Shown in pieces: positions 15,839 through 23,472 of a stretch of 31,382 nucleotides of DNA. The notes under the pieces are model-generated. The model did no database searches. It was not told where the DNA came from and was given only the letters and a program-made list of their open reading frames with translations. The stretch is from Bacillota bacterium. GTDB lineage: Bacteria > Bacillota_E > RBS10-35 > JAJYVN01. The position numbers and the translations under genes were made by a program. Position 1 is the first letter of the stretch. Each line of letters begins with the position of its first letter. Location: the NCBI GenBank assembly GCA_021846605.1, contig JAJZWQ010000013.1, positions 1-31,382 of the forward strand, read 5' to 3'.

Positions 15839-17206
15839 ATGCGCATCCGACCGCTGATCCTGTTACTCGCCGCGACGCTGGCGCTGGCCGCCTGCGGCCC
15901 GGCCCCCCAGCCAGCGCCCTCCGGTCGCCCCGCCAGTCCCGTGGCCGGCCGCGCCTCCACTTCCGCGACGGGCGACTCCGCGGCGGTGCACGCGTCCGCG
16001 TCCACGTCCGCGGCGGCCGGAGCACCCGGGGCCGACACTTGGAAGGTCGTCCCGCTGCCCTCCTCGGGCGTGGCGGGGCAGGCGCTGGCCACGGTCGGCC
16101 GACTCCGTTTGGATGCCGCCCCTGGCGGCGCCACGCTCCTGTTCAGCGGTGCGACGGCACTCTGCTGCCTGGTGGCGGGGACCAGGGCGACGCCCACCGG
16201 GAGTGTGCACATGCTCGGCAACGCCACGTGCGGGCACCTGTGCAGCCTGATCGCCGCGGGAACGGGCATCTTCGCCGCGGATCAGATCAGCGGCAGCAGT
16301 TGCGGGGAGATCTTCTACCGGTCGGCCGGTACGTGGCAGGCGGTCCAGGCTCTGGGCACCCTCTGCGCCCCGCCGCCCTCCGGCCTGGCCGCCCCTCCCG
16401 GCGTCGCCTGGAAGGGTTGGACCGAAGGGGTCATGACGGCTGGCCGCCAAGGACTCTGGGTCTGCCTGCAGCATGACGGCTCCACCTGGGACCTGGGCCA
16501 CATCACCGCGGCGGGGGTCCTGGCCACCGCCAGGCTCCCGGGGGCCTGCGAGGGCATGGTGTCGGCGCCGCAGGGCGTCCTGCTGGCGATCCGGCCGGCC
16601 GGCGTCGTCCCGGCACAGACCACCGCCGCGGGCGAGGTACGGTTGGGCGCGGAGGCGCGGCTGCCCGGCAGCCCCTGGACCGGGACGTTCAGCGGACTCC
16701 CGGGCACGCTGGCGGCCGGCCCGCACGGCAGCCTGTGGTACCTGAGCGCGTCGGCGTCCGGAAGCACGCGGCTCTACCGCTGGCAGGCCACCACCGGCGC
16801 GGTGCGCTCCTGGAACGCGAGCCGACCGTGCAGCGGAGACTACGCCCTGGCGGCCGCGGCGGGCGGCGTCTGGATGGGCGTTCCGCGCCTGCCCGGCAGC
16901 CAGTGCGCGGGTTCCCTTTCGTTCTTCAGCCCGGCGGGCGACGGGCAGTGGACGGCCGCCCCGGCCGCCTTCGGCGCGACCATCCCCCGCCCGGCCCAGG
17001 TCGGCCCGCGGGGCGGCCTGTGGGTGTCGACCGCGACGGGGGTCACGGCCGTGCAGCCGGATGGCGCCGCGCAGGCCGCGTCCCAGGGCTGGCCCGCGGG
17101 ATACACGGCCGTCTCGGTGTTGGCCGACGACGGGCTCTGGGTGGCCGCCCGCAGCGGCGCGGCGGGGGCCTACCGGTGGGCGCTGTTGGAGCGGGTAGCG
17201 GCCTGA
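15839..17206 (+). CDS. Large secreted lipoprotein of unknown function, propeller-like
   Basis: A 455-residue lipoprotein. The ATG at 15839 follows GGGAGGG with a 6-base spacer; the frame opens 24 codons earlier, but the signal peptide starts here. Residues 1-19 are a short signal peptide with lipobox (LALAAC, Cys19). A Pro/Ala/Ser-rich linker runs to about residue 60. The rest is built of recurring short strands with Trp and Gly (GLWVCLQHDG, GSLWYLSASASG, GVWMGVPRLPG, GGLWVSTATGV, DGLWVAARSGA), suggesting a beta-propeller or similar repeat fold. Such proteins often bind ligands or partner proteins outside the cell; no enzyme motif is seen. It ends 12 bp before the stop of the convergent histidine kinase gene. 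I do not recognise a specific family. Confidence 0.82.
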   Translation: MRIRPLILLLAATLALAACGPAPQPAPSGRPASPVAGRASTSATGDSAAVHASASTSAAAGAPGADTWKVVPLPSSGVAGQALATVGRLRLDAAPGGATLLFSGATALCCLVAGTRATPTGSVHMLGNATCGHLCSLIAAGTGIFAADQISGSSCGEIFYRSAGTWQAVQALGTLCAPPPSGLAAPPGVAWKGWTEGVMTAGRQGLWVCLQHDGSTWDLGHITAAGVLATARLPGACEGMVSAPQGVLLAIRPAGVVPAQTTAAGEVRLGAEARLPGSPWTGTFSGLPGTLAAGPHGSLWYLSASASGSTRLYRWQATTGAVRSWNASRPCSGDYALAAAAGGVWMGVPRLPGSQCAGSLSFFSPAGDGQWTAAPAAFGATIPRPAQVGPRGGLWVSTATGVTAVQPDGAAQAASQGWPAGYTAVSVLADDGLWVAARSGAAGAYRWALLERVAA

Positions 17207-17218
17207 CGCGGAGCGCGG

Positions 17219-18682
17219 TCAAGGGCGCCGCCGTCGCAGGCGGGGACGCACGGCGCCGATCGGCGGACGGCGCCGCCGGGGTTGCAGGGGCAGGCGCACC
17301 GTGAAGGTCGCGCCCTCCCCCGGAGGGCTCAGCACCGTGATGTGCCCGCCCATGGCGCGCACGATGCGCTCGCTCAGAGCCAGGCCGAGCCCCGTCCCCC
17401 CCGGCTTGGTGGTGAAGAACGGGTCGAAGATGCGCGGGAGAACCGCCGGGGGGATGCCGCACCCCTGGTCCCGGATGCGGATGTCGAGCCATCCGGGCAC
17501 CGACACGTGCACGAACACTTCTACGGACGCCCGCGCGGGGGTGGCGTCCAGGGCGTTGCTCAGCAGATTCAACAGGACCTGCTCCAGGCGCGCGGGGTCG
17601 CCCCAGACACGCGGCAGGTTACCGCCCAGGTGCGCGACCAGGGTCACGCCGGCGTCGTCGGCCTGCGGACGCAGCAGTTCTGCCACGCCGCGCACGACCC
17701 CCGCGATGTCGCAGGGCACCGGCGGCTCACCGCCCGCGCGCGACATGAGCAGCAGGTCTCCGGTCAGGCGGTCGATGCGGTCGATCTCGCGCTCGACAAT
17801 CTGCAGGTAGTGCGCCTGCTCCTGGTCGTTGAGCCGGGCCGACACGAGTTGGAGGAAGCCGCGCACCGCCGTCAGCGGGTTGCGGATCTCGTGGGCCGCA
17901 CCGGCCGCCAACTCGCCCAGGGCGGTCAGTTGCAGCCGCGTCCTGTCGCCGGGCCTGCCGCGCGCGCGTGTGAGGTCCCGGATGAACACGGAGACCTGCC
18001 CGGTGGCCGCTCCCCCCTGCAGGGGGTGGACGGACACGGCCAGACGCACCTGGCCCCGGCGGCCGGGGAGCAAAACCGCCCGCGCGCGCGGGCGGCGTCC
18101 CTCCAGACAGGCCGCGATGTCGGCGAGCAGGGCGCGGCCCAGGAACTCGGCCGCGCCGGCGGAGGGGCGACCCATCAGCAGGCGGGCGCCCCGGTCGGCC
18201 GCCAGGACCTCCCCCTGCTCGTCGCACACCAGCACGCCCTGCGCGAGTGGGGGACGGGGGGGCACGCGCCGCCGGCGCAGGAGGCGGGAGTACTCCAAGA
18301 GCAGCAGGCCTACGGCCGTGAGTTGCGCACGGGATTCCGGGCTCAGCGCGGAAAAGGGGAGGCTGCGGCCCAAAAGGAGGACGGGGAGTTCGGCCCCGTG
18401 CGTCGGCAGGGGGAGGCACAGCAGGTAGCCCAGTCCGGCGCGCTCCGCCCAGTCGCGGAAGGGCGCCGCCGGTTCGCCTGCGACGCTGCCGATCTGCAGC
18501 GCGCCCTGGCGCAGCGTCTGCGCCAGCACGCCTCCCGCGCCGAATTCCAGCGGCGCCCCGGACTCGACGGGCAAGAACCCGACGCTCTGCAGCACATCCA
18601 GGCCCCGCGCCGCCAACCGGCCCACCAACAGGGCACCGCCCGGGACCAGGGCCCTGGCGACCGTGCGCAGCAGGGCGTCCAC
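17219..18682 (-). CDS. Soluble sensor histidine kinase (GAF-PAS-HisKA-HATPase)
   Basis: About 487 residues if the GTG at 18682 is used; the frame is open to 18880, but that extra stretch looks non-coding, and no start has a good Shine-Dalgarno. Residues 1-135 resemble a GAF-like sensor, and 145-240 a PAS domain (GVLVCDEQGEVLAADRGARLLMG). The dimerisation/phosphoacceptor region follows with His264 in AAHEIRNPLTAV. The ATP-binding domain shows the N box (LLNLLSNALDA), G1 (DQGCGIP), F box (FDPFFTTK) and G2 (GGTGLGLAL). It autophosphorylates on His264 and passes the phosphate to a response regulator. There is no clear membrane segment, so it should sense a cytoplasmic signal. No response regulator is encoded in the window, making it an orphan here. 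Confidence 0.92.
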   Translation of the reverse strand: MDALLRTVARALVPGGALLVGRLAARGLDVLQSVGFLPVESGAPLEFGAGGVLAQTLRQGALQIGSVAGEPAAPFRDWAERAGLGYLLCLPLPTHGAELPVLLLGRSLPFSALSPESRAQLTAVGLLLLEYSRLLRRRRVPPRPPLAQGVLVCDEQGEVLAADRGARLLMGRPSAGAAEFLGRALLADIAACLEGRRPRARAVLLPGRRGQVRLAVSVHPLQGGAATGQVSVFIRDLTRARGRPGDRTRLQLTALGELAAGAAHEIRNPLTAVRGFLQLVSARLNDQEQAHYLQIVEREIDRIDRLTGDLLLMSRAGGEPPVPCDIAGVVRGVAELLRPQADDAGVTLVAHLGGNLPRVWGDPARLEQVLLNLLSNALDATPARASVEVFVHVSVPGWLDIRIRDQGCGIPPAVLPRIFDPFFTTKPGGTGLGLALSERIVRAMGGHITVLSPPGEGATFTVRLPLQPRRRRPPIGAVRPRLRRRRP

Positions 18683-18868
18683 ATGCCCAGTTCCGCGCGA
18701 TTCCACGGTGGTAGACAGCAAGCCCCAGGCCCCCCACGCGCGCCACCCCGGCCGTGCGCCTCGTTGGCAAGAGTCCACTGGTCGGGATAAGCTTCGCACC
18801 TGGGTTGGACCAAACCTTTGGAGACGAGAACCCAAACGTTCGCCGCCTTGTGCCCCTTTCCGACGTTG

Positions 18869-18884
18869 CATCTTGCACAAGATG
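18869..18884. promoter_or_regulatory. 7-bp inverted repeat, likely operator between kinase and trpS
   Basis: CATCTTGCACAAGATG consists of perfect 7-bp arms with a 2-bp centre, typical of a binding site for a dimeric regulator. It lies in the 280-bp divergent region, about 40 bp upstream of the candidate -10 of trpS and 185 bp from the kinase start. Which gene it controls is unknown. Confidence 0.45.
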
Positions 18885-18920
18885 TCACGAGGGCGGCCGT
18901 TTTCGCTCTGGGGCGCGTCG

Positions 18921-18929
18921 TGGTAGACT
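18921..18929 (+). promoter_or_regulatory. Candidate extended -10 promoter element for trpS
   Basis: TGGTAGACT is a TGn-extended -10 box lying 33 bp upstream of the trpS ATG. The -35 region is poor (TTTTCG-like), which extended -10 promoters tolerate. Confidence 0.4.
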
Positions 18930-18962
18930 TCTGGCCGTATTTGGGACGGAGGGGGTCAAGGC

Positions 18963-19952
18963 ATGCGGGTGCTTTCCGGGATTCAACCCTCCGGCCATCT
19001 GCACCTGGGCAACTATCTGGGCGCCATCCGCCAGTTCCTGCAGTTGCAGCAGCGTGCCGAGTGCCTGTTCTGCGTCGTCGACCTCCACTCCCTGACGGTC
19101 CCCCAGGACCCGGCCGAACTGCGGCAGCGGACGCTGGAGGTCGCCGCGCTCTACCTCGCGGCGGGAATCGACCCCCGGCGCGCTACCGTGTTCGTGCAGT
19201 CGCAGGTGCCCGAGCACACCGAACTCGGATGGCTGCTGGGCTGCGTGGCGACCTTCGGAGAGTTGCAGCGGATGACGCAGTTCAAGGACAAGGCCTCCGG
19301 GCGCGATTCGGTGTCCCTGGGGTTGTTCGCCTACCCCGTGCTGATGGCCGCCGACATCCTCCTGTACCGGGCAACCCACGTGCCGGTGGGCGACGACCAG
19401 CGGCAGCACCTGGAGTTGACCCGGGATGTGGCCGGGCGGTTCAACGCGCGGTTTGGCGACACCTTTCCCCAGCCCGAGGCCCTGATCGGCGGGGTCGGCG
19501 CGCGGGTGATGTCCCTGCAGGACCCGGCGGAAAAGATGAGCAAGTCCGCCGCAGACCCCACCGGGCGCATTGAACTGCTGGATCCCCCAGACACCGTCCG
19601 GGCCAAGCTGCGCCGGGCGGTGACGGATTCCGAGCGCGAGATCCGCCACGACCGCGCGCGCAAGCCCGCGGTCAGCAACCTGCTGGAGATCCTGGCGCTG
19701 GTGTCGGACACCAGCCTGGCCGAACTGGAGGGGCGCTACGCCGGGGCGGGGTACGGCAAGCTCAAACAGGATCTGGCGGAGGCCGTGGTCGCCCTGTTGG
19801 AGCCCCTGCAGGCGCGCCACCGCGAACTCCTGCAGGCGCCGGACCACCTGAGGGCAGTGCTGCGCGCCGGCGGCGAGAGCGCCCGCACCCTGGCCGCGGC
19901 CACCATGACGGCGGTCCGGGACAGGGTCGGGCTGCTCCCGGCGGCACGCTGA
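18963..19952 (+). CDS. trpS: Tryptophanyl-tRNA synthetase
   Basis: A 329-residue class Ic aminoacyl-tRNA synthetase that charges tRNA-Trp with tryptophan using ATP. It has the usual length for bacterial TrpRS. PSGHLHLGNYLGAI near the N-terminus is the HIGH-type ATP motif and EKMSKS the KMSKS loop; YPVLMAADILLY and VGDDQRQHLELTRD line the tryptophan and adenylate site. The ATG at 18963 follows GGAGGGGG. The gene stands alone: divergent from the histidine kinase and convergent with the cupredoxin gene, whose stop is only 5 bp beyond. No T-box leader motif (such as GGTGGNACCGCG) is found upstream, so control probably differs from the T-box type usual in many Bacillota. Confidence 0.98.
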   Translation: MRVLSGIQPSGHLHLGNYLGAIRQFLQLQQRAECLFCVVDLHSLTVPQDPAELRQRTLEVAALYLAAGIDPRRATVFVQSQVPEHTELGWLLGCVATFGELQRMTQFKDKASGRDSVSLGLFAYPVLMAADILLYRATHVPVGDDQRQHLELTRDVAGRFNARFGDTFPQPEALIGGVGARVMSLQDPAEKMSKSAADPTGRIELLDPPDTVRAKLRRAVTDSEREIRHDRARKPAVSNLLEILALVSDTSLAELEGRYAGAGYGKLKQDLAEAVVALLEPLQARHRELLQAPDHLRAVLRAGGESARTLAAATMTAVRDRVGLLPAAR

Positions 19953-19957
19953 CTCGC

Positions 19958-20497
19958 CTAGGTGACCGTCAGGCGGCCGACCATCCCGGCGTCCGCCTGG
20001 CCGGGCAGGCCGCACGCGAAGTAGTAGGTGCCCGCGCGCGTCGGCGTGAAGCTGACGGCCGTCGTCGTTTGCGCCGGCAGGGTCACGTTCACGTTGAAGG
20101 CGGGCACTTGGAAGTTGTGCGGTTCGGTGGACAGGTTCTTCACCTGGAGATGCACGGCGGTCCCCGCCTTGACGGTCAGCGCGTTGGGCTGGAAGTAGAA
20201 GTCTCCGGCCTGGACCGCCACCGGCATACCCGGGGTGATCGTGACCTGTGTGTTCTCGTTGAACAACTGGGCGAACTGCGCTCCGGTCTTGGCCACCATG
20301 CCCGCGGCCGTCCCGGCCGCCCCGGTCCGCCCCCCCGAGGTGCCGGAGCCGTACGCGGAACTGCCGGGGGCCGAACTGCTCGGCCCCGGCATGTAGCGTC
20401 CCGTCGTCCCGCAGCCGGCGGCGAGGAGGAGTCCGGCCACGGCCAGGAACACCCCCGTCCGGCGTGCCGACCGGGCCCGGATCAAACTCCCCTGCAT
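19958..20497 (-). CDS. Cupredoxin-domain lipoprotein with altered copper site
   Basis: A 179-residue exported protein. The ATG at 20497 follows GGAG by 7 bases. The signal peptide ends in LLLAAGC (lipobox, Cys29); a Gly/Ser/Ala-rich linker follows to about residue 65. Residues 85-179 form a cupredoxin domain: DFYFQPNALTVKAGTAVHLQVKN, then TEPHNF, then TYYFACGLPGQADAGMVGRLTV. In type-1 copper proteins the ligands are His, Cys, His and Met. Here His127, Cys162 and Met172 are present, but the second His, expected at 167 in a PGH motif, is Gln. The domain may bind copper differently, bind another metal, or have lost electron transfer. It would sit outside the membrane. Its stop lies 5 bp from the convergent trpS stop. 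Confidence 0.9.
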   Translation of the reverse strand: MQGSLIRARSARRTGVFLAVAGLLLAAGCGTTGRYMPGPSSSAPGSSAYGSGTSGGRTGAAGTAAGMVAKTGAQFAQLFNENTQVTITPGMPVAVQAGDFYFQPNALTVKAGTAVHLQVKNLSTEPHNFQVPAFNVNVTLPAQTTTAVSFTPTRAGTYYFACGLPGQADAGMVGRLTVT

Positions 20498-20525
20498 ACC
20501 CTCACTCCCCGTGGCCACCCCGCGC

Positions 20526-20753
20526 CTACCCGCTGGCCGAACTCGAGCTCGTGGAGGTGCTGCTCCCGGCAGCGGACGAGGATGTCCCCGAAGTCGTGCT
20601 GGAGGCCGTGGAGCTTGTCGCCGGAGTGCTGCTGACGCCGGAACTGGACGTCGACGAGGTCGCCCCGCCCCCACACCCGGCCAGCAGCGCCGTGACCAGG
20701 AAGAATGGGGCTGCCCACAGCAAGCCGCGCACCAGAGGCCCGTGCTGGCGCAA
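20526..20753 (-). CDS. Small Ser/Thr-rich lipoprotein
   Basis: About 75 residues from a TTG at 20753, which lies 6 bases after AGGGAGGGG; a GTG start at 20795 in the same frame would add 14 residues. A signal peptide (LLWAAPFFLVTALLAGC) places the lipidated Cys at residue 27. The remaining 48 residues are nearly all Ser, Thr, Gly and Ala, like the stalks of the sortase substrates, but there is no sorting signal. It lies 28 bp upstream of the cupredoxin gene on the same strand, so they may be co-transcribed. No enzymatic role is expected; a surface spacer or glycosylated coat is possible. Confidence 0.7.
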   Translation of the reverse strand: MRQHGPLVRGLLWAAPFFLVTALLAGCGGGATSSTSSSGVSSTPATSSTASSTTSGTSSSAAGSSTSTSSSSASG

Positions 20754-20902
20754 ACCGATCCCCTCCCTCAACCCGCGGCAGGCGCGCCGGCACACCGACG
20801 CCCCGCTCTTCAGGCTTTAGCTTTTTCCAGGTGCACAGGACGGCATGCATGCCGTCCCAGTTCGGGCGGTCGATGGGCGCCCGCCAGAGGCCGCGGCCTC
20901 CG

Positions 20903-20911
20903 TGCTATGCT
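20903..20911 (+). promoter_or_regulatory. Candidate extended -10 promoter element for the HAD gene
   Basis: TGCTATGCT is a TGn-extended -10 box (TATGCT), 56 bp upstream of the predicted GTG start at 20968. No good -35 is seen. Confidence 0.3.
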
Positions 20912-20967
20912 GTTGGCCGCCGAACGCGCGCTGCGGGCGTGCGGACCGGGACGGCGGAGGCGATGGC

Positions 20968-21684
20968 GTGGCGGCGGCAGCGGTTTTCCTGGACTTCGAC
21001 GATACGCTGCACGACTTCAGCGGGGCCTATGACCGCGCGTTCGCGCGCGCCGCGGCGCCGGTCTGCGCCCGCGCGGTGGCGGTCACGCCGGCCGAGCTAC
21101 TGCTCCGCTGCCGCGCCCCGTGGGACGCCGTCTGGGAGGACTTCGTCTCCAGACGGATCGACGAGCGGGGGCTGTGGGCGGCACGCAGCGCGGCCGTCCT
21201 GGCGCTCGCCGGCCTGGCGCCGGATGCCTCTCTGGGCGCGGCGTTTCACGACGCGTACCGGGCCGCCATGGACGAGGAGCTCTGCCTGTTTCCGGACGCG
21301 GTCACCGCGCTGGACCTGGTCCGGGCGACCGAACCCCGGCCCTGTCTGGCCATCCTCACCAACGGCCCGGCCTCGGTTCAGCGCCAGCGCATCCTCCACC
21401 TGGGTTTGGCCGAACGGGTGGACTTCGTCCTGGTCTCGGGCGAGTTCGGCGTGGCCAAGCCCGACCCCGCCTTCTTTGCCGAAGCCTTGCGGCTGGCGGG
21501 CGTGCCGGCGGCGGCGGCTGTGATGATTGGGGACAACCCCGCAGCCGACGTCGGCGGGGCCAAGGCCTCCGGATTGCGGGCAGTGTGGCTGGATCGGAGC
21601 GGCGCGGCCTGGCCGGGCGGAAACGGGGGGCCGGACGCCATCTCCCCCGACCTGCTGCATGCGGTCCGTTGGGCCCTGGGCTGA
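20968..21684 (+). CDS. HAD-superfamily hydrolase
   Basis: A 238-residue haloacid-dehalogenase-type phosphatase. The GTG at 20968 follows GGAGG (20956-20960) with a 7-base spacer and starts just before motif I; the frame is open 41 codons further upstream, but that part is not conserved-looking. Motif I is FLDFDDTLHDF (nucleophile and acid Asp), motif II ILTNGP, motif III VAKPDP (Lys), and motif IV MIGDNPAADVGGAKASG. A helical cap between motifs I and II makes it similar to YjjG-type nucleotidases and phosphoglycolate phosphatase-like enzymes. It should remove phosphate from a small metabolite in the cytoplasm; the substrate is unknown. Confidence 0.92.
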   Translation: MAAAAVFLDFDDTLHDFSGAYDRAFARAAAPVCARAVAVTPAELLLRCRAPWDAVWEDFVSRRIDERGLWAARSAAVLALAGLAPDASLGAAFHDAYRAAMDEELCLFPDAVTALDLVRATEPRPCLAILTNGPASVQRQRILHLGLAERVDFVLVSGEFGVAKPDPAFFAEALRLAGVPAAAAVMIGDNPAADVGGAKASGLRAVWLDRSGAAWPGGNGGPDAISPDLLHAVRWALG

Positions 21685-21811
21685 CCCCCCCGGCGGGCCC
21701 GCGCGCCAGCCCTGTCCCAAGGCGGTCTCCGCTCCAGCGGGCCGCGCGCCCCGGGTCGCCCTCCTGCGACTCCACCCCCAAAATGATGACCGCTGAGGAC
21801 CGCTAATGAAC

Positions 21812-21834
21812 CGCGGGGAGGGAGAGCCCGCGGG
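21812..21834. other. GC-rich hairpin upstream of the wall-anchored protein gene
   Basis: CCGCGGG pairs with CCCGCGG around a 9-base loop. It lies between the HAD gene (130 bp after its stop) and the next gene on the same strand and could end transcription of the first. A short AT run (GTATATA, 21841-21847) right after it might be the promoter of the second. There is no T-run. Confidence 0.35.
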
Positions 21835-21891
21835 GGCGGAGTATATACCCTTGTCTGGCCGGGAGGAGTGCCGCGCGCACTCGCTCGAAGC

Positions 21892-22686
21892 ATGGACATT
21901 CGGGGGTGGGATGGCGTGTCGAATGAACTTGGTCCCAGGCTGAGGCGGCTGTCTCGGAACGTGGCGACGGTGGGAGCAATCGTGGGCTTGGTGGGAGCGG
22001 CCTCGATGGCGTCGGCCGCCACCGCGAGCAACGTATCCTGTACGCTCTCAAGCACTCCGACGTGTACCGGGCTGACCATTGAGGCGCCGCATCAGGCGGA
22101 CAGCGACTTCACCAGCGGCACGGTCGGAGGGGAGAGCGCGGACGTCTTCAGCACGAACACGGCCGCGCCGACCAACCCGGTTTCGTATCTGTATTTCCAG
22201 GTGAGCAAGAGCTTTTTAGCCAGCAACCCGACGACGCTCTACCTCACCGTGGATTACTACGGCCAGGTCTCCAGCAACCCGACCTGCTCGAGCAAGACCC
22301 TGAACTGCGCGCTGATCGCCAACTATGACAGCACCACCAGCCTGGGCGCCTACGGACAGGTCGGTCCCTTGGAGGTCAACCAGGGCGCCTCGTGGCAGTC
22401 CGTGACGTGGAAACTGACCCAGTCCTCCTTCCATGAAGGGGAGAACAACGCGTCCGACTTCCGGCTCGGCGGCTCGCCGGGGGTCGCCGTCCACAGCGTC
22501 ACCCTGAGCCTGACGGCGCCGGCGGCCAGCTCGAGTTCGACCGCCTCCTCGACGACGTCCGCCAGCAGTTCCTCGTCCGTGCCGAAGACCGGCGGAAACC
22601 CCCTGGTCCCGGTCGCGGGGGGGGCCGCCCTGGTGGCGGGAGCGCTCATGCTGATGAATCGGCGCCGGCCGAAGCACGCCGACTGA
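21892..22686 (+). CDS. Cell-wall-anchored protein with sortase signal
   Basis: About 264 residues if the ATG at 21892 is used; the GTG at 21868 has its purine-rich stretch too close, so the start is uncertain. The signal peptide has a basic region (GPRLRRLSRN), a hydrophobic core (VATVGAIVGLVGAASMAS) and probable cleavage after ASA. The ectodomain (about 150 residues) is beta-rich with several Cys (SNVSCTL, TPTCTGL, NPTCSSKTLNCAL), suggesting disulfides. It ends in a Ser/Thr-rich stalk, then VPKTG (230-234), a hydrophobic segment and RRRPKHAD, the standard sortase sorting signal. It is presumably anchored by the sortase at 12799-14628. The ectodomain resembles no family I can name. Confidence 0.85.
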   Translation: MDIRGWDGVSNELGPRLRRLSRNVATVGAIVGLVGAASMASAATASNVSCTLSSTPTCTGLTIEAPHQADSDFTSGTVGGESADVFSTNTAAPTNPVSYLYFQVSKSFLASNPTTLYLTVDYYGQVSSNPTCSSKTLNCALIANYDSTTSLGAYGQVGPLEVNQGASWQSVTWKLTQSSFHEGENNASDFRLGGSPGVAVHSVTLSLTAPAASSSSTASSTTSASSSSSVPKTGGNPLVPVAGGAALVAGALMLMNRRRPKHAD

Positions 22687-22708
22687 CGGTCGCGCCAAGC
22701 GGCGCATG

Positions 22709-22752
22709 ACGGAGAGGGGGCGCGGGGGAATTCCCCGACGCCCCCTCTCCGT
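22709..22752. terminator. Long perfect hairpin between convergent genes, probable bidirectional terminator
   Basis: A 14-bp perfect stem (ACGGAGAGGGGGCG with its complement) encloses an inner GGGG-AATT-CCCC stem. It sits 23 bp beyond the stop of the wall-anchored protein gene and about 40 bp beyond the stop of the convergent isomerase gene. No T-run follows, but stem strength and position strongly suggest termination for both. Confidence 0.75.
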
Positions 22753-22790
22753 GCCGTCCTCGTTCACCCGACCGGTCGCCGGACCAGCGG

Positions 22791-23456
22791 TCAGGAGGAA
22801 GAGGACGAGGTGGAGGAAGTCGTGGAGGCCGCGGTCTTGGACGACGACGGCTCCGGTCCGGTGTGGATCGTCACCGAGCGCATGTATTCGTTGCTGACAG
22901 GCATGTGGTGGCTGCCGGTCACCGGGTTGGTCGTCACGGCCACCGCGGCGAGGCTCTGCGCCACAGAAAGGCCGCTGGTCACCTTGCCCAGTTCGGTGTA
23001 GTTCGGGGGGAGGCTGTTGCACTGGGAGCCCGTGCAGATGAAGAACTGGCTGCCGTTCGTGTTCGCGCCGGAGTTGGCCATGGCCACCACGCCCGGGGCG
23101 TAGGGCACGGTGGGCGGCAGTTCGTCGCCGAAGCGGTAGCCGGGACCACCGGTCCCGTTGTTGCTGGGATCCCCGGTCTGGACCATGAAGCCGCTGATGA
23201 CGCGGAAGAAGCGCAGGCCGTTGTAAAAGCCGTGATCAGCCAGGAACACGAAGTTGTTGACCGCAACCGGATCACGGCGGGCAAACAGGTCGAGCATGAT
23301 GGTACCCTTGCTCGTCTTGATCGTCGCCGTATAGGCCGTATTCGGTTTGAGCGTGATGGCGGGCGCCGCCGGCCACGAGAGCTGCGTCGTCTGCGCCCCG
23401 CACCCGGCCAGGATCAGCGCCACTCCAGCGAGCACCGGAACCGCCCAGCGCCGCAC
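22791..23456 (-). CDS. Cyclophilin-type peptidyl-prolyl cis-trans isomerase lipoprotein
   Basis: A 221-residue exported foldase that speeds proline isomerisation in proteins outside the membrane. The GTG at 23456 follows GGGGGGA with a 7-base spacer. The signal peptide ends in LILAGC (lipobox, Cys19). The cyclophilin domain shows FFRVISGFMVQTGDP with the catalytic Arg and the Phe/Gln pair, GGPGYRFGDE, and GSQFFICTG. The region after GPEPSSSK is an unusual Ser/Thr tail ending in five Ser. It follows the PfkB gene by 16 bp on the same strand, so it may be read from the sugar operon, although its role is general protein folding at the surface. Confidence 0.95.
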   Translation of the reverse strand: MRRWAVPVLAGVALILAGCGAQTTQLSWPAAPAITLKPNTAYTATIKTSKGTIMLDLFARRDPVAVNNFVFLADHGFYNGLRFFRVISGFMVQTGDPSNNGTGGPGYRFGDELPPTVPYAPGVVAMANSGANTNGSQFFICTGSQCNSLPPNYTELGKVTSGLSVAQSLAAVAVTTNPVTGSHHMPVSNEYMRSVTIHTGPEPSSSKTAASTTSSTSSSSS

Positions 23457-23472
23457 CTCGCAATCCCCCCGT

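Noticed and set aside
18683..18962. T-box riboswitch upstream of trpS
   Set aside because: No T-box sequence, specifier-loop arrangement or terminator/antiterminator pair could be found in this 280-bp region.
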